A DNA stretch of 28,877 bases, taken from the NCBI GenBank assembly GCA_963929865.1, contig CAWVKK010000008.1, positions 1 to 28,877 on the forward strand, written 5' to 3'. The position numbers and the translations under genes are program-made. Under the pieces are notes generated by a model. That model was not told where the DNA came from, did no database searches, and saw only the letters and a list, made by a program, of their open reading frames with translations. How positions within the stretch are numbered: the first letter of the stretch is position 1; each line of letters opens with the position of its first letter. The DNA comes from JAGZHZ01 sp963929865 (GTDB lineage: Bacteria; Bacillota; Clostridia; Lachnospirales; Lachnospiraceae). Positions 8,705 to 16,676 of the stretch are shown here, one piece after another.

Positions 8705-8810
8705 AAAGAGCGGCTCAAAGCCGATTCTCGTATGACCCGCAGGCAGAAAGTTGTGTTTCTGTCCCCGGATCGGCGAGATTTCGAAGCTTTGAGCCGCCTT
8801 TTTATTTTTG
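8703..8810. terminator. Long composite hairpin, bidirectional terminator
   Basis: A perfect 12-bp inverted repeat, GCGGCTCAAAGC (8710-8721) and GCTTTGAGCCGC (8786-8797), encloses 64 bases. Inside are TCTCG (8726-8730) with CGAGA (8774-8778) and an apical stem GGCAGAAA (8742-8749) with TTTCTGTC (8756-8763, one G-U). A run of A before the left arm and of T after the right arm give U-tracts for both directions, serving the kinase gene and trmL, which converge here. The loop content is much longer than in a normal terminator. Confidence 0.8.
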
Positions 8811-8832
8811 TCCCTTTTGGCGGAAGATCTCT

Positions 8833-9339
8833 CTATTCCGGCTTCCACTCATATCTTGTCAGCTTTCCCTCCAGGCGCATATGGTCAAAATGGTTCTGGC
8901 GCAGCGCTTCATATAAAATGATCGCCACAGAATTTCCCAGATTCAGCGAACGGCTTTCTCCCATCATCGGAATCCGAACCGCCGTTTCCTGATATTCCAG
9001 CAGAATCTCCTCCGGGATCCCCGCGCTTTCTTTCCCGAACATGATAAAGCAGTCCGGCTCATACTGTACCTCTGTGTAGATGTGCGGCGCTTTTGTCGTC
9101 GCCATATAAATTTTAGCCCCGGGATTTTTCTCCAGAAATTCTTCAAAATTTGCGTACCTTGTGACGTCCAGATCGCTCCAGTAGTCCATCCCCGCACGCT
9201 TGAGCGCTTTCTCTGTCAGCCTGAACCCAAGCGGTTCTATCAGGTGAAGCTTCGTCCCGGTCGCAACGCATGTTCTTCCTATATTTCCTGTATTTGACGG
9301 GATCTCCGGTTCAAACAGAACAATGTTTAAGTTTGCCAT
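8833..9339 (-). CDS. trmL: tRNA (cytidine/uridine(34)-2'-O)-methyltransferase TrmL
   Basis: This 168-aa SPOUT-class methyltransferase methylates the ribose of the wobble base in tRNA-Leu isoacceptors (function known from E. coli TrmL). The N-terminus NIVLFEPEIPSNTGNIGRTC carries the N-and-R motif of the family. The trefoil-knot SAM-binding region is seen in MFGKESAGIPEEIL and in IPMMGESRSLNLGNSVAI, the latter with the conserved SLN triad. The length is the normal size for this single-domain enzyme. It lies 3 bases after the aminotransferase stop and so is probably the last gene of the Lrp-aminotransferase-trmL transcript. Confidence 0.93.
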   Translation of the reverse strand: MANLNIVLFEPEIPSNTGNIGRTCVATGTKLHLIEPLGFRLTEKALKRAGMDYWSDLDVTRYANFEEFLEKNPGAKIYMATTKAPHIYTEVQYEPDCFIMFGKESAGIPEEILLEYQETAVRIPMMGESRSLNLGNSVAIILYEALRQNHFDHMRLEGKLTRYEWKPE

Positions 9340-9342
9340 CTC

Positions 9343-10533
9343 TTATTTCTCTTCCTCTGCTGCAGTTTGTTTTTCTTTTAATCTTTTGATAAATCTCTCC
9401 AGCCTGCCGAGCGCTACCTTTAGATCGTCGAGCGAGTAGGCGTATGAGATCCGCAGAAATCCTTCCCCGCACGCTCCAAAGGCAGTACCCGGCACAACAG
9501 CGACTCTCTCCTCCTCCAGAAGCCTTGTCGCAAATTCTTCCGATGTCATGCCAAACTCCTTGATGCACGGGAACACATAGAAAGCGCCGAAAGGTTCAAA
9601 GCATTTGAGTCCCATCTCTTTAAAAGCGTGCATCAGATATCTTCTTCTGCAGTTATACGCCTCCCGCATGACCTTGATGTCCTCATCGCCGTGACGCAAA
9701 GCCTCCACTGCCGCATACTGGCTGTTTGTCGGAGCGCACATAATCGCGAACTGATGAATCTTTGTCATCTGTCTGATGATCTCTTCCGGTCCGCACGCAT
9801 ATCCCAGTCTCCACCCTGTCATCGCATATGCCTTTGAAAATCCGTTGATCAGGATCGTCCGCTCCTTCATTCCAGGCAGACTCGCGATTGAGACATGCTC
9901 GTTGTCGTAAGTCAGTTCCGAGTAGATTTCATCTGACAGGACAAAAATATCTTTTTCGATGATCACCTGCGCGATCTCTTCCAGGTCTTTTCTGGTCATG
10001 ATCGCTCCAGTCGGATTGTTCGGGAACGGCAGGACAAGGATCTTCGTCTTATCCGTGATGGCGTCGAGCAGCTCCTGCTTTGTCAGGCGGAACTCGTTCT
10101 CCTCCTTCAGCTCGATCGTCACCGGCACTCCCCCTGCAAGTATTGTGCACGGCAGATAAGAGACGTAGCACGGCTGGGGAATCAAAACCTCTTCGCCCGG
10201 GTTGAGCATCGCGCGCACGGCGAGGTCGATTCCCTCGCTGCCTCCCACCGTAATGAGCACTTCTCTTGCCGGGTCATACGAGATGCGGCATTTTCTCTGC
10301 AGGTAGCTGCAGATTTCCTTTCTGAGTTCTTTCAGCCCGGAATTCGACGTATAAAACGTGCGTCCTTTTTCCAGTGAGTAAATTCCTTCATCTCTGATAT
10401 GCCACGGCGTGTCAAAGTCGGGTTCTCCCACGCCCAGCGAGACAACGTCGTCCATCTCATTGACAATGTCAAAAAATTTTCTAATACCGGATGGTTCGAT
10501 CCCGACCACCTTTTCTGCTATCGGATTTCTCAC
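9343..10533 (-). CDS. PLP-dependent class I/II aminotransferase
   Basis: This 396-aa fold-type I aminotransferase shows PNNPTG at 171-176 (N172 region), D201 and Y204 in LSDEIYSEL, the PLP-binding K234 in NGFSKAYAMTGWRLGYA, and a C-terminal substrate Arg in FLRISYAYS. It resembles aspartate/aromatic (AspC, PatA-like) aminotransferases of Firmicutes. The amino-acid substrate cannot be fixed from sequence alone. Its ATG overlaps the stop of the upstream Lrp/AsnC regulator by 4 bases, which strongly suggests co-translation and amino-acid-responsive control. trmL follows directly. The C-terminus is a lysine/glutamate-rich tail. Confidence 0.9.
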   Translation of the reverse strand: MRNPIAEKVVGIEPSGIRKFFDIVNEMDDVVSLGVGEPDFDTPWHIRDEGIYSLEKGRTFYTSNSGLKELRKEICSYLQRKCRISYDPAREVLITVGGSEGIDLAVRAMLNPGEEVLIPQPCYVSYLPCTILAGGVPVTIELKEENEFRLTKQELLDAITDKTKILVLPFPNNPTGAIMTRKDLEEIAQVIIEKDIFVLSDEIYSELTYDNEHVSIASLPGMKERTILINGFSKAYAMTGWRLGYACGPEEIIRQMTKIHQFAIMCAPTNSQYAAVEALRHGDEDIKVMREAYNCRRRYLMHAFKEMGLKCFEPFGAFYVFPCIKEFGMTSEEFATRLLEEERVAVVPGTAFGACGEGFLRISYAYSLDDLKVALGRLERFIKRLKEKQTAAEEEK

Positions 10534-11015
10534 GGCGTCACCAGCATCCTTTCATCCTTATTTTTTTTAGACAGAATAATTCCGTCGTCTTTATATTTTT
10601 TAAGAATAAAGTGCGTCGCCGTACTCAGTACGCTCTCCAGTGTGGAAAGCTTATCTGATACAAAGCCGGAGACCTCCTTTAATGTCTTTCCCTCCAAAAT
10701 GACGAGAAGGTCATATCCGCCTGAGATCAGATAGACGGACTGCACCTCCGGATAATTGTAGATTCTCTCTGCGATCGAGTCAAATCCCTGTCCTCTCTGA
10801 GGCGTCACCCGCACCTCGATCAGAGCCGTCACCTTGTCGGAAGATGTTTTATCCCAGTCAATCAGGGTGTGATAGCCGCAGATGATCCCTTCTTTTTCCA
10901 TCTGCTGAATCTCGTTTGCGATCACCGCCTCGTCTGATCCGAGCAGAATCGCAAGCTCTTTTAAGTCAATTCGGCTGTTTCTCTCCAAAAATGTCAAGAT
11001 CTGTTCTCTCATCAT
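10530..11015 (-). CDS. Lrp/AsnC-family transcriptional regulator
   Basis: The 161-aa protein has an N-terminal winged helix-turn-helix (about 5-55; LERNSRIDLKELAILLGSDEA) and a C-terminal RAM/AsnC ligand-binding domain (about 70-145; VTALIEVRVTPQRGQGF and VYLISGGYDLLVILEG). Such proteins form octameric discs and sense amino acids. Two ATGs stand in tandem, with GCAGGAATGG as ribosome binding site. The 4-base overlap with the aminotransferase makes it likely that it regulates its own operon. The C-terminal tail is short and charged. Confidence 0.92.
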   Translation of the reverse strand: MMREQILTFLERNSRIDLKELAILLGSDEAVIANEIQQMEKEGIICGYHTLIDWDKTSSDKVTALIEVRVTPQRGQGFDSIAERIYNYPEVQSVYLISGGYDLLVILEGKTLKEVSGFVSDKLSTLESVLSTATHFILKKYKDDGIILSKKNKDERMLVTP

Positions 11016-11047
11016 GTTCCATTCCTGCTTTCTTTTTTATTTTATGG

Positions 11048-11095
11048 CGGTCTTGCGACCGAAGTGCTTTTTGTCTGAGAAAAAATGTCTCTCAG
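11048..11095 (-). terminator. Two small hairpins between the HypE-like gene and the Lrp gene
   Basis: On the minus strand CTGAGA (11090-11095, including the stop codon of the HypE-like gene) pairs with TCTCAG (11075-11080). It is followed by CGGTC-GCAA-GACCG (11048-11061), a 5-bp stem with a GNRA-type loop. Neither has a good T-run, so this may be a weak attenuator or an RNA-stability element rather than a full terminator. Confidence 0.4.
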
Positions 11096-12072
11096 GCGAG
11101 AAACTCTTCAAAATTTTCCGGTTTAGGCCGGTCTAGGAATCGGATATCCTCTCCGTTTCGGATAATTCTCTCTTTTTTGTCGGTTATCTTTCCGATCACG
11201 GAGGCTTTGATCGAAAGCCGTTCCAGCTCTCTGCAAAGACCGTATCCGTTCTCCGCTGCGATGAGAAGAGCGCCGGATGAGGGCATACTGTAAGGGTTTG
11301 CCCCGACCGCTTCACTGATCTCCACCGTCTCCTGGCGGACCGCAATCTGTTTTAAATCTACTTCCAGACCCGCCCCAAGTCTCTGCGCCATCTCCCACAG
11401 AGCCGCCAGGATTCCTCCCTGGCTGACGTCATGCATCGCAGCTTGCCCGAAGCTGGACGCCGCCCGCGCCTCATCCTCCACAGACAGATAACCTGCAAAT
11501 TCCTGAGCCGCTTTGACCAGCGCATACGGGTAACGCTCCAGCAGTTCTTTTTCTCTGTGTTTTGCCAGCAGAGCCGTTCCTTCCAGCCCGATCCATTTCG
11601 TCATCACGATGTCCAGTCCTGCTGTTCCTTTTCCAGTCTCTTTTTCCTGCTCCGGCGCTGTCTGTCCGATTGCCGTGACCGTTACGACCGGTCTTTCCAC
11701 ATTTCCGGTCGTCTCCGTGTGTCCTCCCAATATCTGTATCCGCAGCCGCGCGCACGCCTCGTGAACTGCTTCCATGATGGCTCTGCACTGTGTGTGGTCG
11801 GCGGCAGGCGGCAGGAGAAGCACGCAGAAAATTCCCACTGCGCTTCCCCCGCTGCAAAATAGGTTGTTTGCGGCGCGAAACACCGCAAAGCCGGCATCCT
11901 CAGACCGGAAGCAGACCTGCGCGGCGGACGCTCCGCTTGTCCATCCTTCTGTCTGGATCAGCGCGGCGTCCACTCCCACTCCCGCTCCCTGTCTGACTTC
12001 CTCTCTGGGCGTCCCCAGCTGCTTTAAAACGCTGTGCGTCAGCACCATCTCTGATATTTTTCCTGTTTTCAT
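11092..12072 (-). CDS. AIR synthase-related / HypE-like protein
   Basis: This 326-aa protein belongs to the PurM/HypE/ThiL/SelD ATP-binding superfamily. The N-terminal half carries GVDAA (the usual GxDAA) and LGGHTETTG, matching the GG[DE]T loop of the superfamily. The C-terminal half carries MHDVSQGGILAALWEMA, very close to the HypE signature. HypE itself dehydrates the thiocarbamate on its own C-terminal Cys, and no such Cys-terminal tail is seen here (it ends FEEFLA). No hydrogenase-maturation genes are nearby. It is therefore best called an AIR synthase-related protein of unknown reaction. It precedes the Lrp-aminotransferase pair on the same strand. The ribosome binding site is weak. Confidence 0.8.
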   Translation of the reverse strand: MKTGKISEMVLTHSVLKQLGTPREEVRQGAGVGVDAALIQTEGWTSGASAAQVCFRSEDAGFAVFRAANNLFCSGGSAVGIFCVLLLPPAADHTQCRAIMEAVHEACARLRIQILGGHTETTGNVERPVVTVTAIGQTAPEQEKETGKGTAGLDIVMTKWIGLEGTALLAKHREKELLERYPYALVKAAQEFAGYLSVEDEARAASSFGQAAMHDVSQGGILAALWEMAQRLGAGLEVDLKQIAVRQETVEISEAVGANPYSMPSSGALLIAAENGYGLCRELERLSIKASVIGKITDKKERIIRNGEDIRFLDRPKPENFEEFLA

Positions 12073-12164
12073 ATAACTGATCGCTTTCTCTTTCTGCTCT
12101 CAACACTCTGTCTTAAGTCTCAAAACTGTTTTCAAAATCGTCCCGCAAAAACCGTTTCGGAAAG

Positions 12165-12194
12165 AGAGAAGACAGCAATCCTGCCGTCTTCTCT
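12165..12194 (-). terminator. Probable terminator after the VanW-domain gene
   Basis: AGAGAAGAC (12165-12173) and GTCTTCTCT (12186-12194) form a 9-bp stem with a 12-base loop, about 50 bases past the stop of the VanW gene. The downstream T content on the minus strand is modest (CTTT), so strength is uncertain. Confidence 0.5.
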
Positions 12195-12242
12195 TTCTCT
12201 CTCCTATCCATGCCGCGAACTGCGCAGCTGCCTGCTGTCTCT

Positions 12243-13916
12243 TTATGGGTTATATCCGGTTTCCGGCGGATCATACGGATATGTCTCCGGTTCCGTATAG
12301 ACCGGCTCTGTCTCATAGTACTCGGTCTGCGGCGTCTCTGGCTCTGTGATGACCGGCGCGGCAGTCTCCGGCTCTGTATAGACCGGTTCTGTCTCGTAAT
12401 ACTCTGTCTGATAATAATCGGTCTGATAGTAGTCCGTCTGGTAATAGTCTGTCTGATATTCCCAGCTCTCGGTGGAAGGCGTTGTACTTGATAAGCCTCC
12501 TCCTGAGGAGATGACGCTCTGTATCTGCGCCAGATCTCCGCTCGCGATTGCCGTGTACATCGCCGACGATGTAGAGCCGTCCGGCATCAGAACTCCCACT
12601 TCATATCCGTTTTTCATCGGTTGGTAGTAGCTCGTGTTCACCTGCGTCTCTGTCGTCTCTCCGTTTTCTGTCACAACCTTCCAAAGGGCAGCCGTCATTC
12701 CGTTCTGCGCATACTGGAACTGATACAGATATCCGACCGGCTGGTCGGTTGCCGCGTAAAATGTATAGCCCTCCGGCTGTATGGTTTCCCCTGTCGTGCT
12801 GTAATAGGAAACCGTTCTGTCTGCCGGTCTTGTCTCTTTTCCATAAATATAGAAGGAAACCGTTCCGTTATACGCATTTCCCGAGATAAAAATCGGCGTG
12901 TCATAATTGTTGCGGAAGCGAAGATCCATAACCTCCTCCGCAATCGCCGCATCCATAGAAGCATCCACGTAGCTGACGGTATACGTGTGGTTGTGCCGCT
13001 CTACAATCTCCAGCTCTGCGTCCAGCAAAGCGTTGTACAGCGTTGTGGATACCTGGCAGATTCCTCCCCCGTATCCGTCCACAACACGGTCTCCGCTGTA
13101 TTCCGGAGCCAGAGTATAGCCGTTTTCCGCGGTGAACGGGACAAGATGATCACAGACGGAAAATTCCTCCCCGGGGTAGAGGAGATAACCGGAAAGCTTC
13201 TGAGTGCCTACCTCCACGTTGTTTCCGCGCTCGCCGACCGTATAATATGTTGTGGCTGATCCAAGGCAGTCCTGGATCTGGCTGAGTTCCTCTGTGTTTC
13301 CCCTGGGCGGATCCTCCTCCACGACAAGAGCCACTGTTCCTGCTCCGCCATGCCATTCGTTTTCTATATAAGTTTCCACGGCTGCGACGGATTCCGCCAC
13401 GTTGATCTTCGTTCCGGCCACGCCTTCTATGATCGTAAATCCGCCGTATCCGTCGTCCTCGATCGTGCCGTCTACTCTCTCTGTCTCAAACTCCGTGCAG
13501 CTGTTCTCGATAAAGGACTGAATCGCAGCGGCATCGGCATGAAATTCCAGTTCAAAATTGTAAGACTCGTTCTCCAGATCTTTCTGATCTTTATATCGCT
13601 GAATCAGATTTCCCTTCGTCCCCAGCTTCGCTGCGTCGTCGATGACGTCTGTGTTTGCCCACTCGATTCCGAGATCTCCTGCCGACACGTTCGTCTGATT
13701 GGACCCGATCTGAACCGTGATGATATCGCTCTTAACCGTTTCTGCCTTCGCCTCGACAGCCTCCCTCGCTGCCTCCGGCGTCATCCCCGAAACGTCGATT
13801 CCTCCAATCATAATGCCCTTCTGAATCGTATCGTCTTCTGCTGCCTGTACGCCAAAGCAAAAGGATGAGACGATCCCTATTGTCACAGCTGTAACCAATA
13901 TTTTTTTTACCTTCAT
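12243..13916 (-). CDS. Secreted VanW-domain protein with Tyr/Thr/Glu/Pro-rich repeat tail
   Basis: This 557-aa protein has a signal peptide (about 1-26, likely cut after VQA), then a region starting MIGGIDVSGMTPEAA that matches the PG_binding_4 domain found before L,D-transpeptidase and VanW domains. The VanW domain covers about 225-385, with DGYGGGICQVSTTLYNALL near 282 and RHNHTYTVSYV. VanW proteins are found in some vancomycin-resistance clusters and in many Firmicutes; their biochemical role is not established. From about residue 480 the protein is a low-complexity tail of YYQTD units and a duplicated TEYYETEPVYTEPET, ending in NP. No LPxTG motif is seen. AGAGGAG precedes the ATG. The 37-aa ORF lies 21 bases upstream. 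Confidence 0.88.
   Translation of the reverse strand: MKVKKILVTAVTIGIVSSFCFGVQAAEDDTIQKGIMIGGIDVSGMTPEAAREAVEAKAETVKSDIITVQIGSNQTNVSAGDLGIEWANTDVIDDAAKLGTKGNLIQRYKDQKDLENESYNFELEFHADAAAIQSFIENSCTEFETERVDGTIEDDGYGGFTIIEGVAGTKINVAESVAAVETYIENEWHGGAGTVALVVEEDPPRGNTEELSQIQDCLGSATTYYTVGERGNNVEVGTQKLSGYLLYPGEEFSVCDHLVPFTAENGYTLAPEYSGDRVVDGYGGGICQVSTTLYNALLDAELEIVERHNHTYTVSYVDASMDAAIAEEVMDLRFRNNYDTPIFISGNAYNGTVSFYIYGKETRPADRTVSYYSTTGETIQPEGYTFYAATDQPVGYLYQFQYAQNGMTAALWKVVTENGETTETQVNTSYYQPMKNGYEVGVLMPDGSTSSAMYTAIASGDLAQIQSVISSGGGLSSTTPSTESWEYQTDYYQTDYYQTDYYQTEYYETEPVYTEPETAAPVITEPETPQTEYYETEPVYTEPETYPYDPPETGYNP
12282..12465 (-). repeat. Coding tandem repeats in the VanW-protein tail
   Basis: Fifteen-base units beginning GTCTG on the plus strand (12406-12420, 12421-12435, 12436-12450 and a partial at 12451-12465) encode YYQTD. 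A 45-base segment encoding TEYYETEPVYTEPET occurs twice (12282-12326 and 12363-12407). The copies differ mainly at third codon positions, which points to selection for the protein sequence. Confidence 0.8.
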
Positions 13917-13937
13917 GCTTTATACTCCTCTTTTTCT

Positions 13938-14051
13938 CTAAATGAAACTAGCAACTGCGCTCACTATCGTCGGAACTACCATTGCGATGACTAAAATTCC
14001 GCAGATAATGGCTGCAGCTATTCTCTTTTTTTTCGTATCTAATCTCATCAT
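13938..14051 (-). CDS. 37-aa single-pass membrane peptide, overlapping exonuclease tail
   Basis: A short ORF of 37 codons starts MMRLDTKKKRIAAA and continues through about 22 hydrophobic residues (IICGILVIAMVVPTIVSAV) to SFI. It has a basic N-terminus and one membrane helix. An excellent ribosome binding site, AAGGTGAG, stands 7 bases before the first ATG. It overlaps 104 bases of the 3' end of the DEDDh exonuclease in another frame and ends 21 bases before the VanW gene. The strong start signal, the charge/hydrophobicity pattern and the position make it a likely real gene. I do not recognise a named family, and the function is unknown. Confidence 0.72.
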   Translation of the reverse strand: MMRLDTKKKRIAAAIICGILVIAMVVPTIVSAVASFI

Positions 14052-14769
14052 TATTACTCACCTTTTTCCTTCCATATTGTAAGATAATACGGTCAATCAG
14101 CCGCGATGCCTCACTCCTGCTGAGTCCCCCTTCCGAGACATCTATCTGTATTTTATGATATTTTATTAAATCTATCAAGTATCGTTTTTGAGATTCTGTC
14201 ATGGGGCTTTGCTTCTTGACTCTGCACTCCATCGCAGACGGCGCAAAGCATTCCGGTTTTGTCCCGGCAAACTGTTCCTCCAGAATCAAAAACAGCTGTG
14301 CGGTCGCCTTTGCGTCTTCCAGCGCGCGGTGTTTTTCTTTTTGCTCGATGTTGTAATATTCGCACAGCGCCTCCAGCCTTTTGCTGGGAAGATTTCCAAG
14401 GCAGGAGCGTGCGATTTTCAGAGTGTCCACTCCTCTTCTCTCAAAGCAGATTCCATGCCGCGCCAGGCTCCACTTTAAAAATCTAAAGTCAAACGGAAGA
14501 TTATGACCCATCAAATCCAGATCCCCCGCAAAATTTAAAAATAATTCGAGCGCTTCCTTCTCCTCTCTTCCCGACTCGCACATTTCCTGGGTAATTCCGG
14601 TCAGGTTCTGGATGACGTCTGAAATCTCCCTGTGGCAGTTGACAAAGGACTGGAATGTGTCCGTCACCTTTCCCTGCTCAATTTTCACTGCTCCGATTTC
14701 CACAATCCGGTCGTTCTGCGGTGAGAGCCCTGTTGTCTCTAAATCCACTGCAACATAAGATCCCTTCAT
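13948..14769 (-). CDS. DEDDh 3'-5' exonuclease (DnaQ/PolC epsilon-like) with DUF3072-like C-terminal segment
   Basis: This 273-aa protein has the full DEDDh exonuclease domain (about 1-165): D9 and E11 in VAVDLETTGL, D94 in GHNLPFDFRFL, H147 and D152 in EKHRALEDAKAT. Such enzymes remove 3' nucleotides, either proofreading or as free DNases/RNases. A second short segment (about 190-235), MTESQKRYLIDLI with LSRSEASRLIDRI, looks like the DUF3072-type helical motif. The last 30 or so residues are Ser/Asn/His-rich, not domain-like, and overlap the 37-aa membrane ORF in another frame, so they may be a readthrough tail with little function. The gene is first of a probable three-gene unit with the peptide and the VanW protein. 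Confidence 0.87.
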   Translation of the reverse strand: MKGSYVAVDLETTGLSPQNDRIVEIGAVKIEQGKVTDTFQSFVNCHREISDVIQNLTGITQEMCESGREEKEALELFLNFAGDLDLMGHNLPFDFRFLKWSLARHGICFERRGVDTLKIARSCLGNLPSKRLEALCEYYNIEQKEKHRALEDAKATAQLFLILEEQFAGTKPECFAPSAMECRVKKQSPMTESQKRYLIDLIKYHKIQIDVSEGGLSRSEASRLIDRIILQYGRKKVSNNDEIRYEKKENSCSHYLRNFSHRNGSSDDSERSC

Positions 14770-14823
14770 TTTCTGTCTCTTCTCCTTTTCCCATTTTCTT
14801 CTGTGTTTCTTTGACCGCTTCTC

Positions 14824-16554
14824 TTACGGTTCCGGCTCGATCAGATACACCGACGCGTTTCCGCTCAGCGGATCCTTTTTTCTGTAATCAAACAGGACCG
14901 CCGTCTCTTTTTTCTCTCCTTCTCCCAATACATCAAACGAAAAAACTTCCACATGAGTCATTTTCATGAGCTGACGGTACGTATATCCCTCGTATCCTGT
15001 CAGATATCTCGGCTTTTGCTCCTCTTCTTTGCAGACCTTTGCCGTCAGCTCCTTCCAGCTTGCGCAGTCTTTCGCCCAGTGCGGACGGCTTTTGCAGTTT
15101 TCTCTTAAATACAGGTCAAAGATCATCCAATTCTCATACCAGCTTTCTCTCCCTGTTTTTAATTGCGCGATAAAGTCTCTGAGAATTTCAAATCTCCCCA
15201 TGCGGGAATGATTCTGGCGGTTTAATCCTTTTGCCTCATAATACTCTCCCAGCTTTAAAAACATCTCAAAAGGGCTGGAAAATTCTCTTTCCAGGGCATG
15301 AATCGTGTTGGAAAACTGACAGCTGTTATAATAGACTTCTACCATCTCTTCTGCCTTCTTTAAATTCAGCAGTTCATCGTGGCTGAGCCACCCTGTAAAC
15401 AGCACCTCATACGGCGCAAAGCTGCGGCGGGCAATGCCGTACTCCTCTGCCTTCCGGTACATCTTAGAACCCTTGAGTACTTTTAAGAATCCAAGCTGAA
15501 GCTGATTGGGACGCATCTGATAAATTTCGCTGAAAGACTGCTGAAAGCTTTCGTATCCTTCGAAAGGCAGCCCTGCGATCAAATCCAGGTGCTGATGGAT
15601 GTTTCCGAAGCTGTGAATCCGGGCCGTGATCTCTTTTATTTTTTTTAAATCGGTTTTTCTCTCAATCTCTTTTAAAGTCTTCGGGTTTGCCGTCTGTACG
15701 CCAATTTCAAGCTGCACCAGTCCCGGGCGCATCTGAGAGAGAATTTCCAGCTCGTCTTCCCTTATCAGATCCGCCGCTATCTCAAAATGAAAGTTTGTGA
15801 TTCCATTGTCATGCTCTTTTATATAGTTCCAGACCGCAAGGGCATGGCTGTGGCTGCAGTTAAAGGTACGGTCCACAAATTTGACCTGCGGCACCTTCTG
15901 ATCCAGGAAAAACTGGAGTTCTCTGCGCACAAGATCCATGCTTCGGAAACGGACCTTTTTTTCGATCGAGGACAGACAATAGCTGCAGGAAAACGGACAG
16001 CCTCTGCTGCTCTCATAATACACAATTTTATTTTCGAATCCGCTCATGTCCTGGTACATAAACGGGATCTCATCCATTGGCAGAAAATCCGCGCATGGAT
16101 TGGCGCGGACGCTTCCTTCCTGCGTTCTGTATGTAATCCCGGGAATCTCTTCCAGTTTTCCTCTTTGCTGCGCGTAATAGTCAAGCAGCGCCAGAAAGCT
16201 GCGCTCCCCTTCTCCCGTCATCACTCCCTCTACCTCCTTTGTCTCCTCCAGAAAGCGCTCCGCGTCGTAGGAGACCTCCGGACCTCCGGTCCAGATAACC
16301 GTGTCCGGCAGAAGCTTTTTGATCTCTCGGACCAGTGTCTTTACATATCCGATATTCCATACATAGCACGAAAATCCGAGAAAGTCCGGCTTTTTTTTAT
16401 AGATCTCTTCCAGAATATCATCTGCGCAGTGGTTGATGGTAAATTCCGCGATTTCAATCTGCTCTCTATACGGTTCCGCATATGCCTTTAAGCTGTAGAC
16501 GGCAAGATTGGAATGAATATATTTTGCGTTGATCGCACACAGTAAAACTTTCAT
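14824..16554 (-). CDS. B12-binding radical SAM protein with DUF4080-type C-terminus
   Basis: The protein has 576 aa from the ATG at 16554, which has AAAGGAG about 8 bases upstream. The frame stays open 62 codons further, but that part is Lys/Arg-rich, runs into the terminator region and lacks a start signal. An N-terminal cobalamin-binding-like domain (about 1-125; MKVLLCAINAKYIHSN, WTGGPEVSYD) precedes a radical SAM domain with the cluster ligands C186-x3-C190-x2-C193 in SSRGCPFSCSYC and the later QLEIGVQTANPKTL strand. The C-terminal third matches the DUF4080 family. The substrate is not known; relatives include tRNA- and natural-product-modifying enzymes, but no nearby gene hints at either. 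Confidence 0.88.
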   Translation of the reverse strand: MKVLLCAINAKYIHSNLAVYSLKAYAEPYREQIEIAEFTINHCADDILEEIYKKKPDFLGFSCYVWNIGYVKTLVREIKKLLPDTVIWTGGPEVSYDAERFLEETKEVEGVMTGEGERSFLALLDYYAQQRGKLEEIPGITYRTQEGSVRANPCADFLPMDEIPFMYQDMSGFENKIVYYESSRGCPFSCSYCLSSIEKKVRFRSMDLVRRELQFFLDQKVPQVKFVDRTFNCSHSHALAVWNYIKEHDNGITNFHFEIAADLIREDELEILSQMRPGLVQLEIGVQTANPKTLKEIERKTDLKKIKEITARIHSFGNIHQHLDLIAGLPFEGYESFQQSFSEIYQMRPNQLQLGFLKVLKGSKMYRKAEEYGIARRSFAPYEVLFTGWLSHDELLNLKKAEEMVEVYYNSCQFSNTIHALEREFSSPFEMFLKLGEYYEAKGLNRQNHSRMGRFEILRDFIAQLKTGRESWYENWMIFDLYLRENCKSRPHWAKDCASWKELTAKVCKEEEQKPRYLTGYEGYTYRQLMKMTHVEVFSFDVLGEGEKKETAVLFDYRKKDPLSGNASVYLIEPEP

Positions 16555-16634
16555 TCTCTTTTCTCCTTTTTTTCTTCTGGCGCAGGCGCGCGCTGATCTT
16601 CCAGAATGTCTTATGACTGTTCCGGGAAAATGGA

Positions 16635-16668
16635 AAACGCTTCCTCCCCTTCCGGAGAAAAAGCGTTT
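16635..16668 (-). terminator. Terminator after the P-type ATPase gene
   Basis: AAACGCTT (16635-16642) and AAGCGTTT (16661-16668) form an 8-bp stem whose inside can extend through CTCC/GGAG pairing around 16644-16658. It begins 9 bases past the ATPase stop. The minus-strand tail after the stem is TCCATTTT, a weak T-run. Confidence 0.6.
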
Positions 16669-16676
16669 CTTTTCTC

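Noticed and set aside
12406..12465. Possible CRISPR-like array from 15-base repeats
   Set aside because: The units are contiguous, in frame and encode YYQTD in the VanW protein; there are no spacers and no cas genes.
15787..16491. Long plus-strand ORF (234 codons) inside the radical SAM gene
   Set aside because: It is antisense to a well-supported gene with all family motifs, and its own translation shows no domain-like pattern; it reflects codon bias of the opposite strand.
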